Made by a program: the position numbers and the translations under genes. From assembly GCA_946624985.1 (NCBI GenBank), contig CAMOSQ010000005.1, positions 1 through 62,868 of the forward strand: a stretch of 62,868 bases of DNA, in the 5' to 3' direction. The notes beneath the pieces are model-generated. The model did no database searches and was not told where the DNA came from. It was given only the letters and a program-made list of their open reading frames with translations. Every line of letters begins with the position of its first letter. Position 1 is the stretch's first letter. Below are positions 19,040 through 28,580 of this stretch, piece by piece. Origin of the DNA: an uncultured Caryophanales bacterium. Lineage in GTDB: Bacteria > Bacillota_I > Bacilli_A > RF39 > UBA660.

Positions 19040-19651
19040 TTATGAATTTTCATCCATAATTTTTTTTGAATATATACATCCACAATAATTTTGCCTGTAT
19101 AAATTATATTTTTTTGAAAGAATTATACTTGTTTTATATCCCTCTTTCTTCTTAAAATCTGAATATAAATATTTTATATTATATTTTTCTTCCAATTCTT
19201 TTCCAATTTGATTTAATACCTGCGAATTTTTTAAAGGACTGATTGTTAATGTTGTAGTAAAATAATCAAAGTTATTTTCTTTTGCATACTTAGCTGCTTT
19301 TTCTATCCTTAGTTTATAACATTTCCTACATCTAATTCCACCTTCAGGTACATCTTCTAATCCTTTTGCGATTTTCTCAAATTCTTCATTTTCATATCCA
19401 CATTCCATAATATGAATGTTATTCTTATTTAGTTCTTTTATTAATCTTTTTGCTTCATTTAACCTTTTTTCATATTCATCATATGGCGAAATATTTGGAT
19501 TATAATAAAGAATTGTTATATCAAAGTAATCACATAAATATGTAAGTACATAACTTGAACAAGGAGCGCAACAGACATGCAATAATAGTTTGGGTTTTGT
19601 ACCATTTATTTCTTTTAGTGTTTTTTCGAGTTCTAATTGATAATTTATCAT
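19040..19651 (-). CDS. queH: Epoxyqueuosine reductase QueH
   Basis: LLHVCCAPCSSY and CRKCYKLR motifs. Confidence 0.9.
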   Translation of the reverse strand: MINYQLELEKTLKEINGTKPKLLLHVCCAPCSSYVLTYLCDYFDITILYYNPNISPYDEYEKRLNEAKRLIKELNKNNIHIMECGYENEEFEKIAKGLEDVPEGGIRCRKCYKLRIEKAAKYAKENNFDYFTTTLTISPLKNSQVLNQIGKELEEKYNIKYLYSDFKKKEGYKTSIILSKKYNLYRQNYCGCIYSKKIMDENS

Positions 19652-21453
19652 TCTTCAAATTGGGAATTATATAGATTTTTATAAAAACCATTTTGTTTCA
19701 TTAGTTCTTTATGAGATCCTGTTTCTATAATATCCCCGTCTTTCATAACTAGTATCATGTCTGCATTTTTTATCGTTGATAATCTATGTGCGATTATGAA
19801 AGATGTTCTTCCTTTCATTAGTTCATCCATGGCTTTTTGAATTAATACTTCTGTTCTTGTATCTACACTACTTGTTGCTTCATCTAATATTAATATTTTA
19901 GGATCAGCTAAAATTGCTCGTGCGATTGTTAGTAATTGCTTTTGTCCTCCACTTATATTATTTGTGTCTTCATTTAATTCCATATTATATCCATCTGGTA
20001 AAGTTTTAATAAAATGATCAGCATGCGCAGTTTTTGCTGCCTCTTTTACATCATTATCCGATGCATTTAAATTTCCATATCTAATATTATCCATTACCGT
20101 TCCTGAGAATACCCATGAGTCTTGCAAAACCATTCCAAAAACTTTTCTAAATTCTTTTTTATTTAGTTTATTTATGTTTTTTCCATCTATTAGTATTTCA
20201 CCATCATTTAAATTATAGAATTTCATTAATAGTTTTACTATCGTTGTTTTTCCGGCTCCTGTTGGACCTACTATCGCGATTTTTTGTCCTGGCTTAATTT
20301 TAGCATTAAAGTCATTTATAATTATATTTTCATCATATCCAAATTTTACATGCTTAAATTCTACGCTTCCTTTAATTTTTTCTATATCAACCTGCTCTTT
20401 ATAGCTATTATCTTCTTCTCTTTCTTCTAAAAATTCAAATATTCTTTCTGCTGCTGCAATCATAGATTGAATCATATTAAGTATCTGCGCAATTTGTGTT
20501 ATTGGATGGGTGAAGTTTTTATTATAACTAATAAATGATTGAATATCTCCTATTTTTATTCTCCCTTTTATTGTAAAATATCCACCTATTATTGATATTA
20601 CAACATATCCTAGATTTCCAATAAATGCCATTATTGGATGCATCAGTCCTGAAAGAAACCCGCTTTTCCATGATGCTTCATATAATAGTTCATTTTGCTT
20701 ATCAAATTTTTCCATTAATTTTTCTTGTGCATTAAATGATGTAATAATATTATGTCCACCATACATTTCTTCTACTGATCCATTTATATCTGCTAAATAA
20801 TCTTGTTGATTTTTAAAGTGCTTTTGAGAAAATTTAATAATTGTTCCTACAAATATTAACGTTATCGGTATTATTCCTAGCGCAATTAATGTCATTAATG
20901 GATCAATACTTAACATCATTATAAGAATTCCTATTACTGTTATCAAACTTGTAATTAATTGTGTTGCACTTTGATCTAGGCTTTGACTTAATGTATCAAC
21001 ATCATTTGTTACAAGTGATAAAGTTTCTCCATTTGTTTTTTTATCAAAATATGACATTGGTAGTCTATTAACTTTTTCTGATATTTCTTTTCTTAATTTA
21101 TATGTTGTTTTTTGTGATATACCTGCCATTATGAATCCTTGAATATATGTAAATATTGCGCTAATGATATATAGTATTAAAAGTCCTAATAACATTTTTG
21201 TTATCTTATCAAAATCTATTCCACCAAATCCTGAGATTTTTTTCATAAATCCTTCTGATAATTCAGTTATTGTGTTTCCTAGTATTTTTGGGCCTATTAT
21301 TGAGAATATTGTTGATGCAACTGCGAATAATGTTACTATTATAAGTCCTATTTTATAATCACTCATATAGTATAGGAGTTTTTTTAATGTCCCTTTAAAG
21401 TCCTTTGCTCTTTCTACTTGCATTCCTGGACCTCTTCTTCTATTATTTGCCAT
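19648..21453 (-). CDS. ABC transporter, ATP-binding/permease (exporter half)
   Basis: Walker A GPTGAGKTT, signature ISGGQKQ, Walker B ILILDEATS. Confidence 0.93.
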   Translation of the reverse strand: MANNRRRGPGMQVERAKDFKGTLKKLLYYMSDYKIGLIIVTLFAVASTIFSIIGPKILGNTITELSEGFMKKISGFGGIDFDKITKMLLGLLILYIISAIFTYIQGFIMAGISQKTTYKLRKEISEKVNRLPMSYFDKKTNGETLSLVTNDVDTLSQSLDQSATQLITSLITVIGILIMMLSIDPLMTLIALGIIPITLIFVGTIIKFSQKHFKNQQDYLADINGSVEEMYGGHNIITSFNAQEKLMEKFDKQNELLYEASWKSGFLSGLMHPIMAFIGNLGYVVISIIGGYFTIKGRIKIGDIQSFISYNKNFTHPITQIAQILNMIQSMIAAAERIFEFLEEREEDNSYKEQVDIEKIKGSVEFKHVKFGYDENIIINDFNAKIKPGQKIAIVGPTGAGKTTIVKLLMKFYNLNDGEILIDGKNINKLNKKEFRKVFGMVLQDSWVFSGTVMDNIRYGNLNASDNDVKEAAKTAHADHFIKTLPDGYNMELNEDTNNISGGQKQLLTIARAILADPKILILDEATSSVDTRTEVLIQKAMDELMKGRTSFIIAHRLSTIKNADMILVMKDGDIIETGSHKELMKQNGFYKNLYNSQFEE

Positions 21454-23584
21454 TTAGTTCCTCCTCTGTTACCTGTGAAAGTGCTATTTCTTTATATATT
21501 TCGCAGTTCTTCATTAGTTCCTCATGTTTTCCAATTCCTACTATTTTTCCTTCATCTAAAACTATTATTTGATCAGCATTTAGTACTGTACTAATTCTTT
21601 GAGCAACTATTATCACCGTACTATCTTTTGTTACTGATTTTAATTCGTGTCTTAGATTTTTATCTGTTTTAAAATCTAATGCTGAAAATGAATCATCAAA
21701 TATATATATACATGGATTTTTGTAGATTGCTCGTGCTATCGATAGTCTTTGTTTTTGTCCTCCAGATACATTTGTACCACCTTGTGATATAACTTCATCG
21801 TATTTATTTTTCTTTTCGTTTATGAATTCTTCTGATTGTGAAATTCTAGCTGCTTCTTCCACTTTCTTTTTGTCTATTCTCTTTTTTCCGAATGCTATAT
21901 TTTCCTTTATTGTACCTTTAAATAGTATTCCTTTTTGTGGCACATATCCTATATTCTCTCTTAGAGTATATAAGTCTAGTTTATTAACATTAATTCCATC
22001 TATTAGTATTTCGCCACCTGTTACATCGAAAAATCTTGGTATTAAATTAATTAATGTTGATTTTCCAGATCCTGTTCCACCTATTATTGCAGTAGTTGTT
22101 CCAGGACTTGCTTTAAATGAAATGTTTTCAAGTATATCTTCATCTGCATCATGATATCTAAAGTATACATCCTTAAATTCAATATTTCCTTTGAATTTTT
22201 CTCCAATTTCGTCTATTACAACTGGTTCTTTAATCATTGGATCTTTGTCTAATACTTCTGCTATTCTTTTAATAGATACTATTGCTCTTGGTATCATTAT
22301 TGACATCATTGATATCATTAAAAATGAAATTATTATTTGCATTGTATATTGTATAAATGCCATTAGTGTTCCTATTTGAACTGTACCTAAATCTATTCTT
22401 TTTGCGCCTATATACACAATTAAAATGCATATAAAATTCATTATTAGATTCATTGTTGGCATCATTACTGACATTATTCTATTTACAAAAAGATTTACTT
22501 TCTTTAGATTTTTATTTGCTTCATCAAATCTTTCTTCTTCATGTTTTTCATTTGCAAATGCTCTTATTACTGGTAATCCACTAAGTGTTTCTCTAAATAC
22601 CAGATTTACTCTATCTATTAAGCTTTGTAGTATTTTAAATTTTGGAATTACTACTGTAAATAATACTATCACTAAAATTAGAATTAGTGAAATACCTATT
22701 ATTAATATAAAATTAAGCGGATTATTTATTACTTTTAGTAATGCACCTATTCCCATTATTGGTGCGAATGCAGCAATTCTAAGTGACATTGTTAAAGTCA
22801 TTTGTATCCTGTTTATATCATTTGTACTACGTGTAATTAGAGAAGCTGTTCCTATTTCTTTCATTTCTTTGTTTCCGAAACTCATTACTTTTTCTACTAC
22901 TTCTCTTCTTACTGATGAACCAAATCTTGCTGATATTCTACTTGATAAATATGATACTATTATAATTGTTATTGCACTAAGTAATGAAAGCGCTATCATT
23001 TTTAATCCTGATATCTTTATATAATTATTTTGTGTTTTAGCAATATCCATATTTACGTTTTGATATACGCCTTTTACATATTCTATTCCAATTTGCATTT
23101 TTAGCTTGTCATCAATTTCATTATACTTTTCTTCTATTTTTTCAATTATTTCTTTTTTGTCATTACTTTTTAAAATTTTATAGAATTCTTCTTTTGTTTC
23201 TAAATTCATACTTTTTAGTATTGCTTTACCACTTTCTCCTTCTATCATTTTAATTGTTATTTCTGGAGTAAGTAGTATTTTTGAAATTTCTTTTCTTGTT
23301 TCTTTGTCTATTTTCTTTAGATTATATGTCCCATCTAATTCATAGTTTTCAAGTATTTTTTCTTTTTCTTCTTTTGATAGGAAAAGTTCTATTGTTTTTA
23401 GATCATCTTCTTTTATTTTTTCAAATACATTGTCTTCTATTCCATTTTGTCTTATTCCTACATCTACTATTTTAGCAGTATAGTCAGGAAGTGATAAGTC
23501 GCACATTGCGCCTATAAATAAGGATATAAAAACTAATAGAATTGATATTTTATATTGTTTTAAGTGTTTTAGCAATATTTTCAT
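21443..23584 (-). CDS. ABC transporter, ATP-binding/permease (exporter half)
   Basis: Walker A GGTGSGKST, VSGGQKQRLS. Confidence 0.93.
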   Translation of the reverse strand: MKILLKHLKQYKISILLVFISLFIGAMCDLSLPDYTAKIVDVGIRQNGIEDNVFEKIKEDDLKTIELFLSKEEKEKILENYELDGTYNLKKIDKETRKEISKILLTPEITIKMIEGESGKAILKSMNLETKEEFYKILKSNDKKEIIEKIEEKYNEIDDKLKMQIGIEYVKGVYQNVNMDIAKTQNNYIKISGLKMIALSLLSAITIIIVSYLSSRISARFGSSVRREVVEKVMSFGNKEMKEIGTASLITRSTNDINRIQMTLTMSLRIAAFAPIMGIGALLKVINNPLNFILIIGISLILILVIVLFTVVIPKFKILQSLIDRVNLVFRETLSGLPVIRAFANEKHEEERFDEANKNLKKVNLFVNRIMSVMMPTMNLIMNFICILIVYIGAKRIDLGTVQIGTLMAFIQYTMQIIISFLMISMMSIMIPRAIVSIKRIAEVLDKDPMIKEPVVIDEIGEKFKGNIEFKDVYFRYHDADEDILENISFKASPGTTTAIIGGTGSGKSTLINLIPRFFDVTGGEILIDGINVNKLDLYTLRENIGYVPQKGILFKGTIKENIAFGKKRIDKKKVEEAARISQSEEFINEKKNKYDEVISQGGTNVSGGQKQRLSIARAIYKNPCIYIFDDSFSALDFKTDKNLRHELKSVTKDSTVIIVAQRISTVLNADQIIVLDEGKIVGIGKHEELMKNCEIYKEIALSQVTEEELNGK

Positions 23585-23585
23585 T

Positions 23586-24197
23586 TTAGTCCTCCTTATA
23601 TATTCCTCGTTTTAATATTTCTAGTTGATTATTTAATTTTTCTAATACTTCTTCTTCTGTTTCTTTATCCATAAATAGATCTATTAATCCATGCATTACA
23701 AATCCCATTATAATGTCCAATATGTAAAATAATTCTTCTTCTGTTTTTATGTTTAGATTATCTTTTTTTATTTTTGAGATTAATTCAACAAATTTATATT
23801 TATCTTCGATACTTTCTTCCTGCATTTTATTTCTTATTGATATATTGTAGTTAAAGTTTAAGAAGATATTTTTAAATAGCTTTTTATCTTCTGAGCATAT
23901 TTTTAAAATTTTTTCATATGACATTTTTGTTGTTTCAAATAAATCACCACTTGATTCTTTAAGTGACTGTTTTATTGTTTTAATTAGTTTTTCTTTATAT
24001 TTATTTAATGAATATGCATATAAATCATTTATGTCTTTAAAATATGTATAGAAACTACCTCTTGAAATATTTGCATCCTTTATTATTTTATTAATAGAAG
24101 CATCTGCTAAAAGAACTCTTTTAAATTCCTTTATTGATGCTTCTATTATTATATTTTTCTTTTCTTCTGGTAAATTAATAAATGTTAATGTTGGCAT
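23586..24197 (-). CDS. TetR-family regulator
   Basis: N-terminal HTH INKIIKDANISRGSFYTYFKD. Confidence 0.9.
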   Translation of the reverse strand: MPTLTFINLPEEKKNIIIEASIKEFKRVLLADASINKIIKDANISRGSFYTYFKDINDLYAYSLNKYKEKLIKTIKQSLKESSGDLFETTKMSYEKILKICSEDKKLFKNIFLNFNYNISIRNKMQEESIEDKYKFVELISKIKKDNLNIKTEEELFYILDIIMGFVMHGLIDLFMDKETEEEVLEKLNNQLEILKRGIYKED

Positions 24198-26473
24198 TAT
24201 TCTGTTCTAAGTGCTTCCACTGGATCTTTTTTAGCAGCAATTTTTGCAGGTATAAATCCACCAATTACTGTTAAAAGGATGCTTATTATTAGAAGTATTA
24301 GCGCATGTTTCGGATTTAATTTTGCAACATCTTTTAGTTCTGTTAATTTTTCTATTATTCTATTTGCAGGGAATGTTAATATTTTAGCAATTAATAGTCC
24401 TAGCGTTCCTGAAGTAAGCCCAATTATAAATGTTTCTGCATTAAATACTCTTGTTATATCTTTTTTTCTTGCTCCAAGTGCTCTTAATATACCAATTTCT
24501 TTTGTTCTTTCTAGTACAGATATATATGTTATTATTCCAATCATTATAGACGATACCACTAGTGATATTGCAGAAAATGCTATCAGTACTATTGTTATGG
24601 CATCCATAATATTTCCTGACATTGTTGTTATTAATTTTGCTTCATCAATATAGATTATTTTATCTTCATCGCTTTTTCCTTCATTATAATCATCTAATAC
24701 TTTTAGTATTTCATCTTTTGAATCAAAATCACTTGGATAAATGCTTATCATTATTGGAGAAGTTTCTGCTCCAAGATATGATAGCATTGTTTCTTTTTCA
24801 TCATCATTTTTAAAAGGTGAAGTTGTTAAAATATTATAATCTTTCTCTTTTTGTGATTTTACTATATCAGATTGATTGTTTTTTTCTATTATATAATCAG
24901 TTAATGAATTATTATACATTAGTCCTGAACCTGACATTTTAGCAAAGTCACTACCTTCTTTTCCTCTCATTATTGCAGATATTTTAAGTGTAATTACATT
25001 ATTACTTTCGTATAGTTTTTCTAAATCAGTATTAACTGTATAGAATTCTCCTATTTTTTTATAGTAATCATTATTTAATATTAATTTAAATTCTTTTCCA
25101 ACAATATCTTTAAAATTTATATTTTCTTGTTCAAAGCCTAATTCTTTTAATAATGATTCTGATACTCTATTTTTTGAATCAACTAATAATACAAGATCTT
25201 CTTTTTTTTCAGTTAATTCACCATATATCACTTCAAAATTATCTTTCACAACTCTTGCTTGTTTATTATCTAGTGTACTAGGTGTAGGTACAATAGATAT
25301 GTTTTGTCCTAGTTGTTTAGTCTTACCATTTATTTTAGTGATAAGATTTAGATTAGTTGCTCTTTGAAATGCAATTCCACCTATTTTATTTGAATCAATA
25401 CTCCTTATTTTATCCATATATTCCTTTGTAATTTTATTAATATGAATCATTGTTTCTACAGTTTTTTGTGGATGAATTACCTCATCAGTTGGATATTCTA
25501 TTAAATAATCATCCTCTTGTACAATATTTGTCATTTGCTGCATATCCATTGATTGCTTTGAAATAATTATTGGTGCTTGTGATAAAGTATCTTTTTCAAA
25601 TTTATCAATTTGTAATTTAAAACCATTTGATAAAGATAATATTAAAGCAATTCCAATTATACCTATACTAGATGCAAATGCAGTTATTAGTGTTCTTCCC
25701 TTTTTTGTTTTAATATTATTAAATGATAATTTTAAAGCTGTTAGATAATTCATTGATGTTTTTTTAATATTATATGTATTTTCTTCCTTATCACTATCTA
25801 AAGGATTAGAATCATCTATTAATTCTCCATCTCTAAACTCTACTATTCTATTTGCGTATACATTAGCTAGTTCTGGATTATGTGTTACCATTATTACTAG
25901 CTTATCCTTTGCTATTTCTGTAATTAATTCCATTATTTGAGTACTTGTTTTTGTATCAAGTGCTCCAGTTGGTTCATCAGCAAGTATTATATCAGGATCA
26001 TTTGCTAAAGCACGAGCTATAGCAACTCTTTGCATTTGTCCACCAGATAATTGATTAGGTTTTTTATGAGCATGTTCTTTTAAGCCTACTTTTTTTAATA
26101 ATTCAAGTGCTTTTTTATGACGTTTCTTTGCATTCATTCCACTTAGTGTCATACCCATTTCAACATTTTCTAATACACTTATATGACTAATTAAATTATA
26201 GCTTTGAAAAATAAAACCAATACTATTATTTCTATAAGCATCCCAATCAGATTGTTTAAACTTTTTTGTTGATTTACCATTTATTATTAAATCTCCACTA
26301 TCATATCTATCAAGTCCACCTATTATATTTAATAGTGTTGTTTTACCACTTCCACTAGGTCCTAGTATAGCTACGAATTCATTCTTTCTAAATTCTAGAT
26401 CAATACCTTTTAACGCATGCTGAATAAAATCTCCAGTCTTATAACTCTTTTTTATTTTTTTTAATTGTAACAT
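24197..26473 (-). CDS. ABC transporter ATPase fused to FtsX/MacB-like permease
   Basis: GPSGSGKTT, LSGGQMQR, C-terminal FtsX-like TM helices. Confidence 0.93.
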   Translation of the reverse strand: MLQLKKIKKSYKTGDFIQHALKGIDLEFRKNEFVAILGPSGSGKTTLLNIIGGLDRYDSGDLIINGKSTKKFKQSDWDAYRNNSIGFIFQSYNLISHISVLENVEMGMTLSGMNAKKRHKKALELLKKVGLKEHAHKKPNQLSGGQMQRVAIARALANDPDIILADEPTGALDTKTSTQIMELITEIAKDKLVIMVTHNPELANVYANRIVEFRDGELIDDSNPLDSDKEENTYNIKKTSMNYLTALKLSFNNIKTKKGRTLITAFASSIGIIGIALILSLSNGFKLQIDKFEKDTLSQAPIIISKQSMDMQQMTNIVQEDDYLIEYPTDEVIHPQKTVETMIHINKITKEYMDKIRSIDSNKIGGIAFQRATNLNLITKINGKTKQLGQNISIVPTPSTLDNKQARVVKDNFEVIYGELTEKKEDLVLLVDSKNRVSESLLKELGFEQENINFKDIVGKEFKLILNNDYYKKIGEFYTVNTDLEKLYESNNVITLKISAIMRGKEGSDFAKMSGSGLMYNNSLTDYIIEKNNQSDIVKSQKEKDYNILTTSPFKNDDEKETMLSYLGAETSPIMISIYPSDFDSKDEILKVLDDYNEGKSDEDKIIYIDEAKLITTMSGNIMDAITIVLIAFSAISLVVSSIMIGIITYISVLERTKEIGILRALGARKKDITRVFNAETFIIGLTSGTLGLLIAKILTFPANRIIEKLTELKDVAKLNPKHALILLIISILLTVIGGFIPAKIAAKKDPVEALRTE

Positions 26474-26500
26474 GTTTCCTCCTTTTATGACAACATATCA

Positions 26501-26530
26501 ATTATATTATGACAGGTTGTCATATGTCAA
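26501..26530 (-). promoter_or_regulatory. Operon promoter with likely TetR operator TATGACA-GGT-TGTCATA in the -35/-10 spacer
   Basis: -35 TTGACA (26525-26530 minus), palindrome 26508-26524, -10 TATAAT (26501-26506). Confidence 0.75.
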
Positions 26531-26585
26531 CTGTTTTTTCCAATTACACTTATTATATTTTTTCTTTTTACATTTTATGACAAAA

Positions 26586-26622
26586 AATCATAAATAATTA
26601 AATAACTATTTATGATTTAAAT
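26586..26622 (-). terminator. Terminator downstream of the prepilin-like gene
   Basis: AAATCATAAATA ... TATTTATGATTTTTTG on minus. Confidence 0.7.
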
Positions 26623-26692
26623 TAATATATTATTAAATATTTACATAATAATACCAAATTTTATTTGTCGACATTCATTCGAATTTGATTTT

Positions 26693-26721
26693 GGGACCGA
26701 TTTTTTACAAAATCAGCTCCC
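26693..26721 (-). other. Hairpin without U-tract, 2 bp past the stop codon of the variable-region-like gene
   Basis: GGGAGCTGATTTT GTAA AAAATCGGTCCC, one mismatch and one bulge. Confidence 0.7.
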
Positions 26722-26723
26722 TC

Positions 26724-28301
26724 TTAGAGATCAGATGTTGGAATTATTATAACCGGACGCACCCCGTAGCTGTTGTCGTAATAGCTGTTGTTAAAGCCGC
26801 CACCGCGGAACACAAACATCACTTTGGTACTGGTTTGAGCCGAACCGAGCCAGTAAGATTCTCCATTTGCTCGTGCCTCATCATTCACAAACATTGATGT
26901 ATCATATGCTTCATCATAATATAATAATCTTCCTGTTGCTGATGAAGGTAATCCGTACGTTGTTGTTTTTAAAGTTTCTAAATAACCTTCTACATATCCG
27001 TGTGTATTACTATTTGAGTCATATATATTAGGATATACTTGAGTATTATTTGTATCTACAAATTTATAATTTGCTGAATCATAACTATATGCACCATTAT
27101 TTGAATATGCTGACTTTAACGTGTTTGGTATTGTTGTAATATCCATCCAATAAACACTACCTGAGAATCTTATTGAATCAGGTGAAGATGCATCTTGTTT
27201 ATATGTTACAGGATCTGTTGTTGTATCTTTCTTTAAATTATAATCTGCAAATAACATTGCTTTTTGTGTTCCTTCTTGTGTAAATATTTTAATTATTTTA
27301 AAGCATTCTTGTTGCCCTGTTGGTCCATAACATATTGGACTTCCAAGTGCTATAATCGCTGGTTTATTTCTAGATGCTCCAAATGTTGATACATAGTTAT
27401 TATCTGTTAATGATTGATAATTAGCTGTTAAATCACCATATGTTAATGAATAATCTACTATTACTACACTATTATTATCAACATTAAAATGTATCCATCC
27501 ACTATCTGGTGCGTTTGTTGTTACACCACTCATTTCTGATACTGTTTTAGCCGTTTCATCTGTAAGTGATGAATTAGCTGTTAGGGCAGCTTTTACATAT
27601 GTATCTACTTTATAAGCTACAACTAATTGCTCTGCTTGCGTTTTAGAAGCTACTTCAGTTCCTTCTTGAGCTACTGCATTATTTGATGTAATTTCATTAT
27701 TTTCATATACTACATTATTATCTGTTACTATAAATGTTTTATCACTTACTGTAACACTTACTGAGTATGCTTTTAATGTATTATTTATGAATGCTACCCA
27801 TCCTTCTGTTATATCTGTTATTCCTGTTGTTCCTGCTTGATTATTTACTATTTCTAAAGCTGCTTCTTTAGCTTCTTTTTTTATTTGCATCTTTGGAGTT
27901 AGTGCTGGTTCTCTTCCTTTTACTGCTTCAATAGAATTAGTCCCTGCATTATATGTTACTACATAGTCTCCTATTATGAATGAGAAATCAGTGACTTCAC
28001 CATTTTCTACTTTAACCCAACCATCTGTTGGTTCTTCTCCTGAAACTGTTAGTCCATCACTTTTATATACCGATATTTCATATTCATCATCTATTACTTC
28101 ATAACTATTATCTGCCATCATTTTTGATAAGTAATATTGATCTATTGCTTTTTTATATCCATATGCTGAATCTATTGCGGATCCTTTGCTTGATCTTTCT
28201 ATTATATCTAATATGATTGGTACTGTAATTACTGCGATTATTGCGAGTATTACTATAATAGCTAATAATTCTATAAGGGTAAAACCACTTCTTCTTTTCA
28301 T
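26724..28301 (-). CDS. Prepilin-signal surface protein: three repeated modules and a lectin-like C-terminus (candidate DGR target)
   Basis: N-terminal GFTLIELLAIIVILAIIAV; C-terminal YWLGSAQTSTKVMFVFRGGGFNNSYYDNSYGVRPV. Confidence 0.8.
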   Translation of the reverse strand: MKRRSGFTLIELLAIIVILAIIAVITVPIILDIIERSSKGSAIDSAYGYKKAIDQYYLSKMMADNSYEVIDDEYEISVYKSDGLTVSGEEPTDGWVKVENGEVTDFSFIIGDYVVTYNAGTNSIEAVKGREPALTPKMQIKKEAKEAALEIVNNQAGTTGITDITEGWVAFINNTLKAYSVSVTVSDKTFIVTDNNVVYENNEITSNNAVAQEGTEVASKTQAEQLVVAYKVDTYVKAALTANSSLTDETAKTVSEMSGVTTNAPDSGWIHFNVDNNSVVIVDYSLTYGDLTANYQSLTDNNYVSTFGASRNKPAIIALGSPICYGPTGQQECFKIIKIFTQEGTQKAMLFADYNLKKDTTTDPVTYKQDASSPDSIRFSGSVYWMDITTIPNTLKSAYSNNGAYSYDSANYKFVDTNNTQVYPNIYDSNSNTHGYVEGYLETLKTTTYGLPSSATGRLLYYDEAYDTSMFVNDEARANGESYWLGSAQTSTKVMFVFRGGGFNNSYYDNSYGVRPVIIIPTSDL

Positions 28302-28348
28302 AAGTACTCTCCTATTCTACATTTAATTTTATCAAAAAAAGTACTTAT
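28300..28348 (-). promoter_or_regulatory. 9-bp inverted repeat ATAAGTACT / AGTACTTAT spanning the prepilin promoter and start codon
   Basis: Arms 28300-28308 and 28340-28348; promoter TTTACT-N17-TAAAAT at 28326-28354. Confidence 0.6.
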
Positions 28349-28580
28349 AGTAAAGACTTAATTTTTCAAGATTTTGAAATACTCATTAATTTAACAGATT
28401 TTATATAATCTATATTTTTTTTGTTATAAATTTTAAATTTTTTTATACAAATTATAGTTATTTGTATTTTTTTATTTCATTTTTTTAAATTTATATATTT
28501 GTATTATATTTTTCTATTTGTTATAGTTTGTTTGTGGATTTAATTAGACGTCTAAAATCCCCTTTGAAAGGAGAGATTTT

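Noticed and set aside
26685-26897. Plus-strand ORF of 70 aa
   Set aside because: Antisense to the 3' end of the prepilin-like gene; arises from the GC-rich segment
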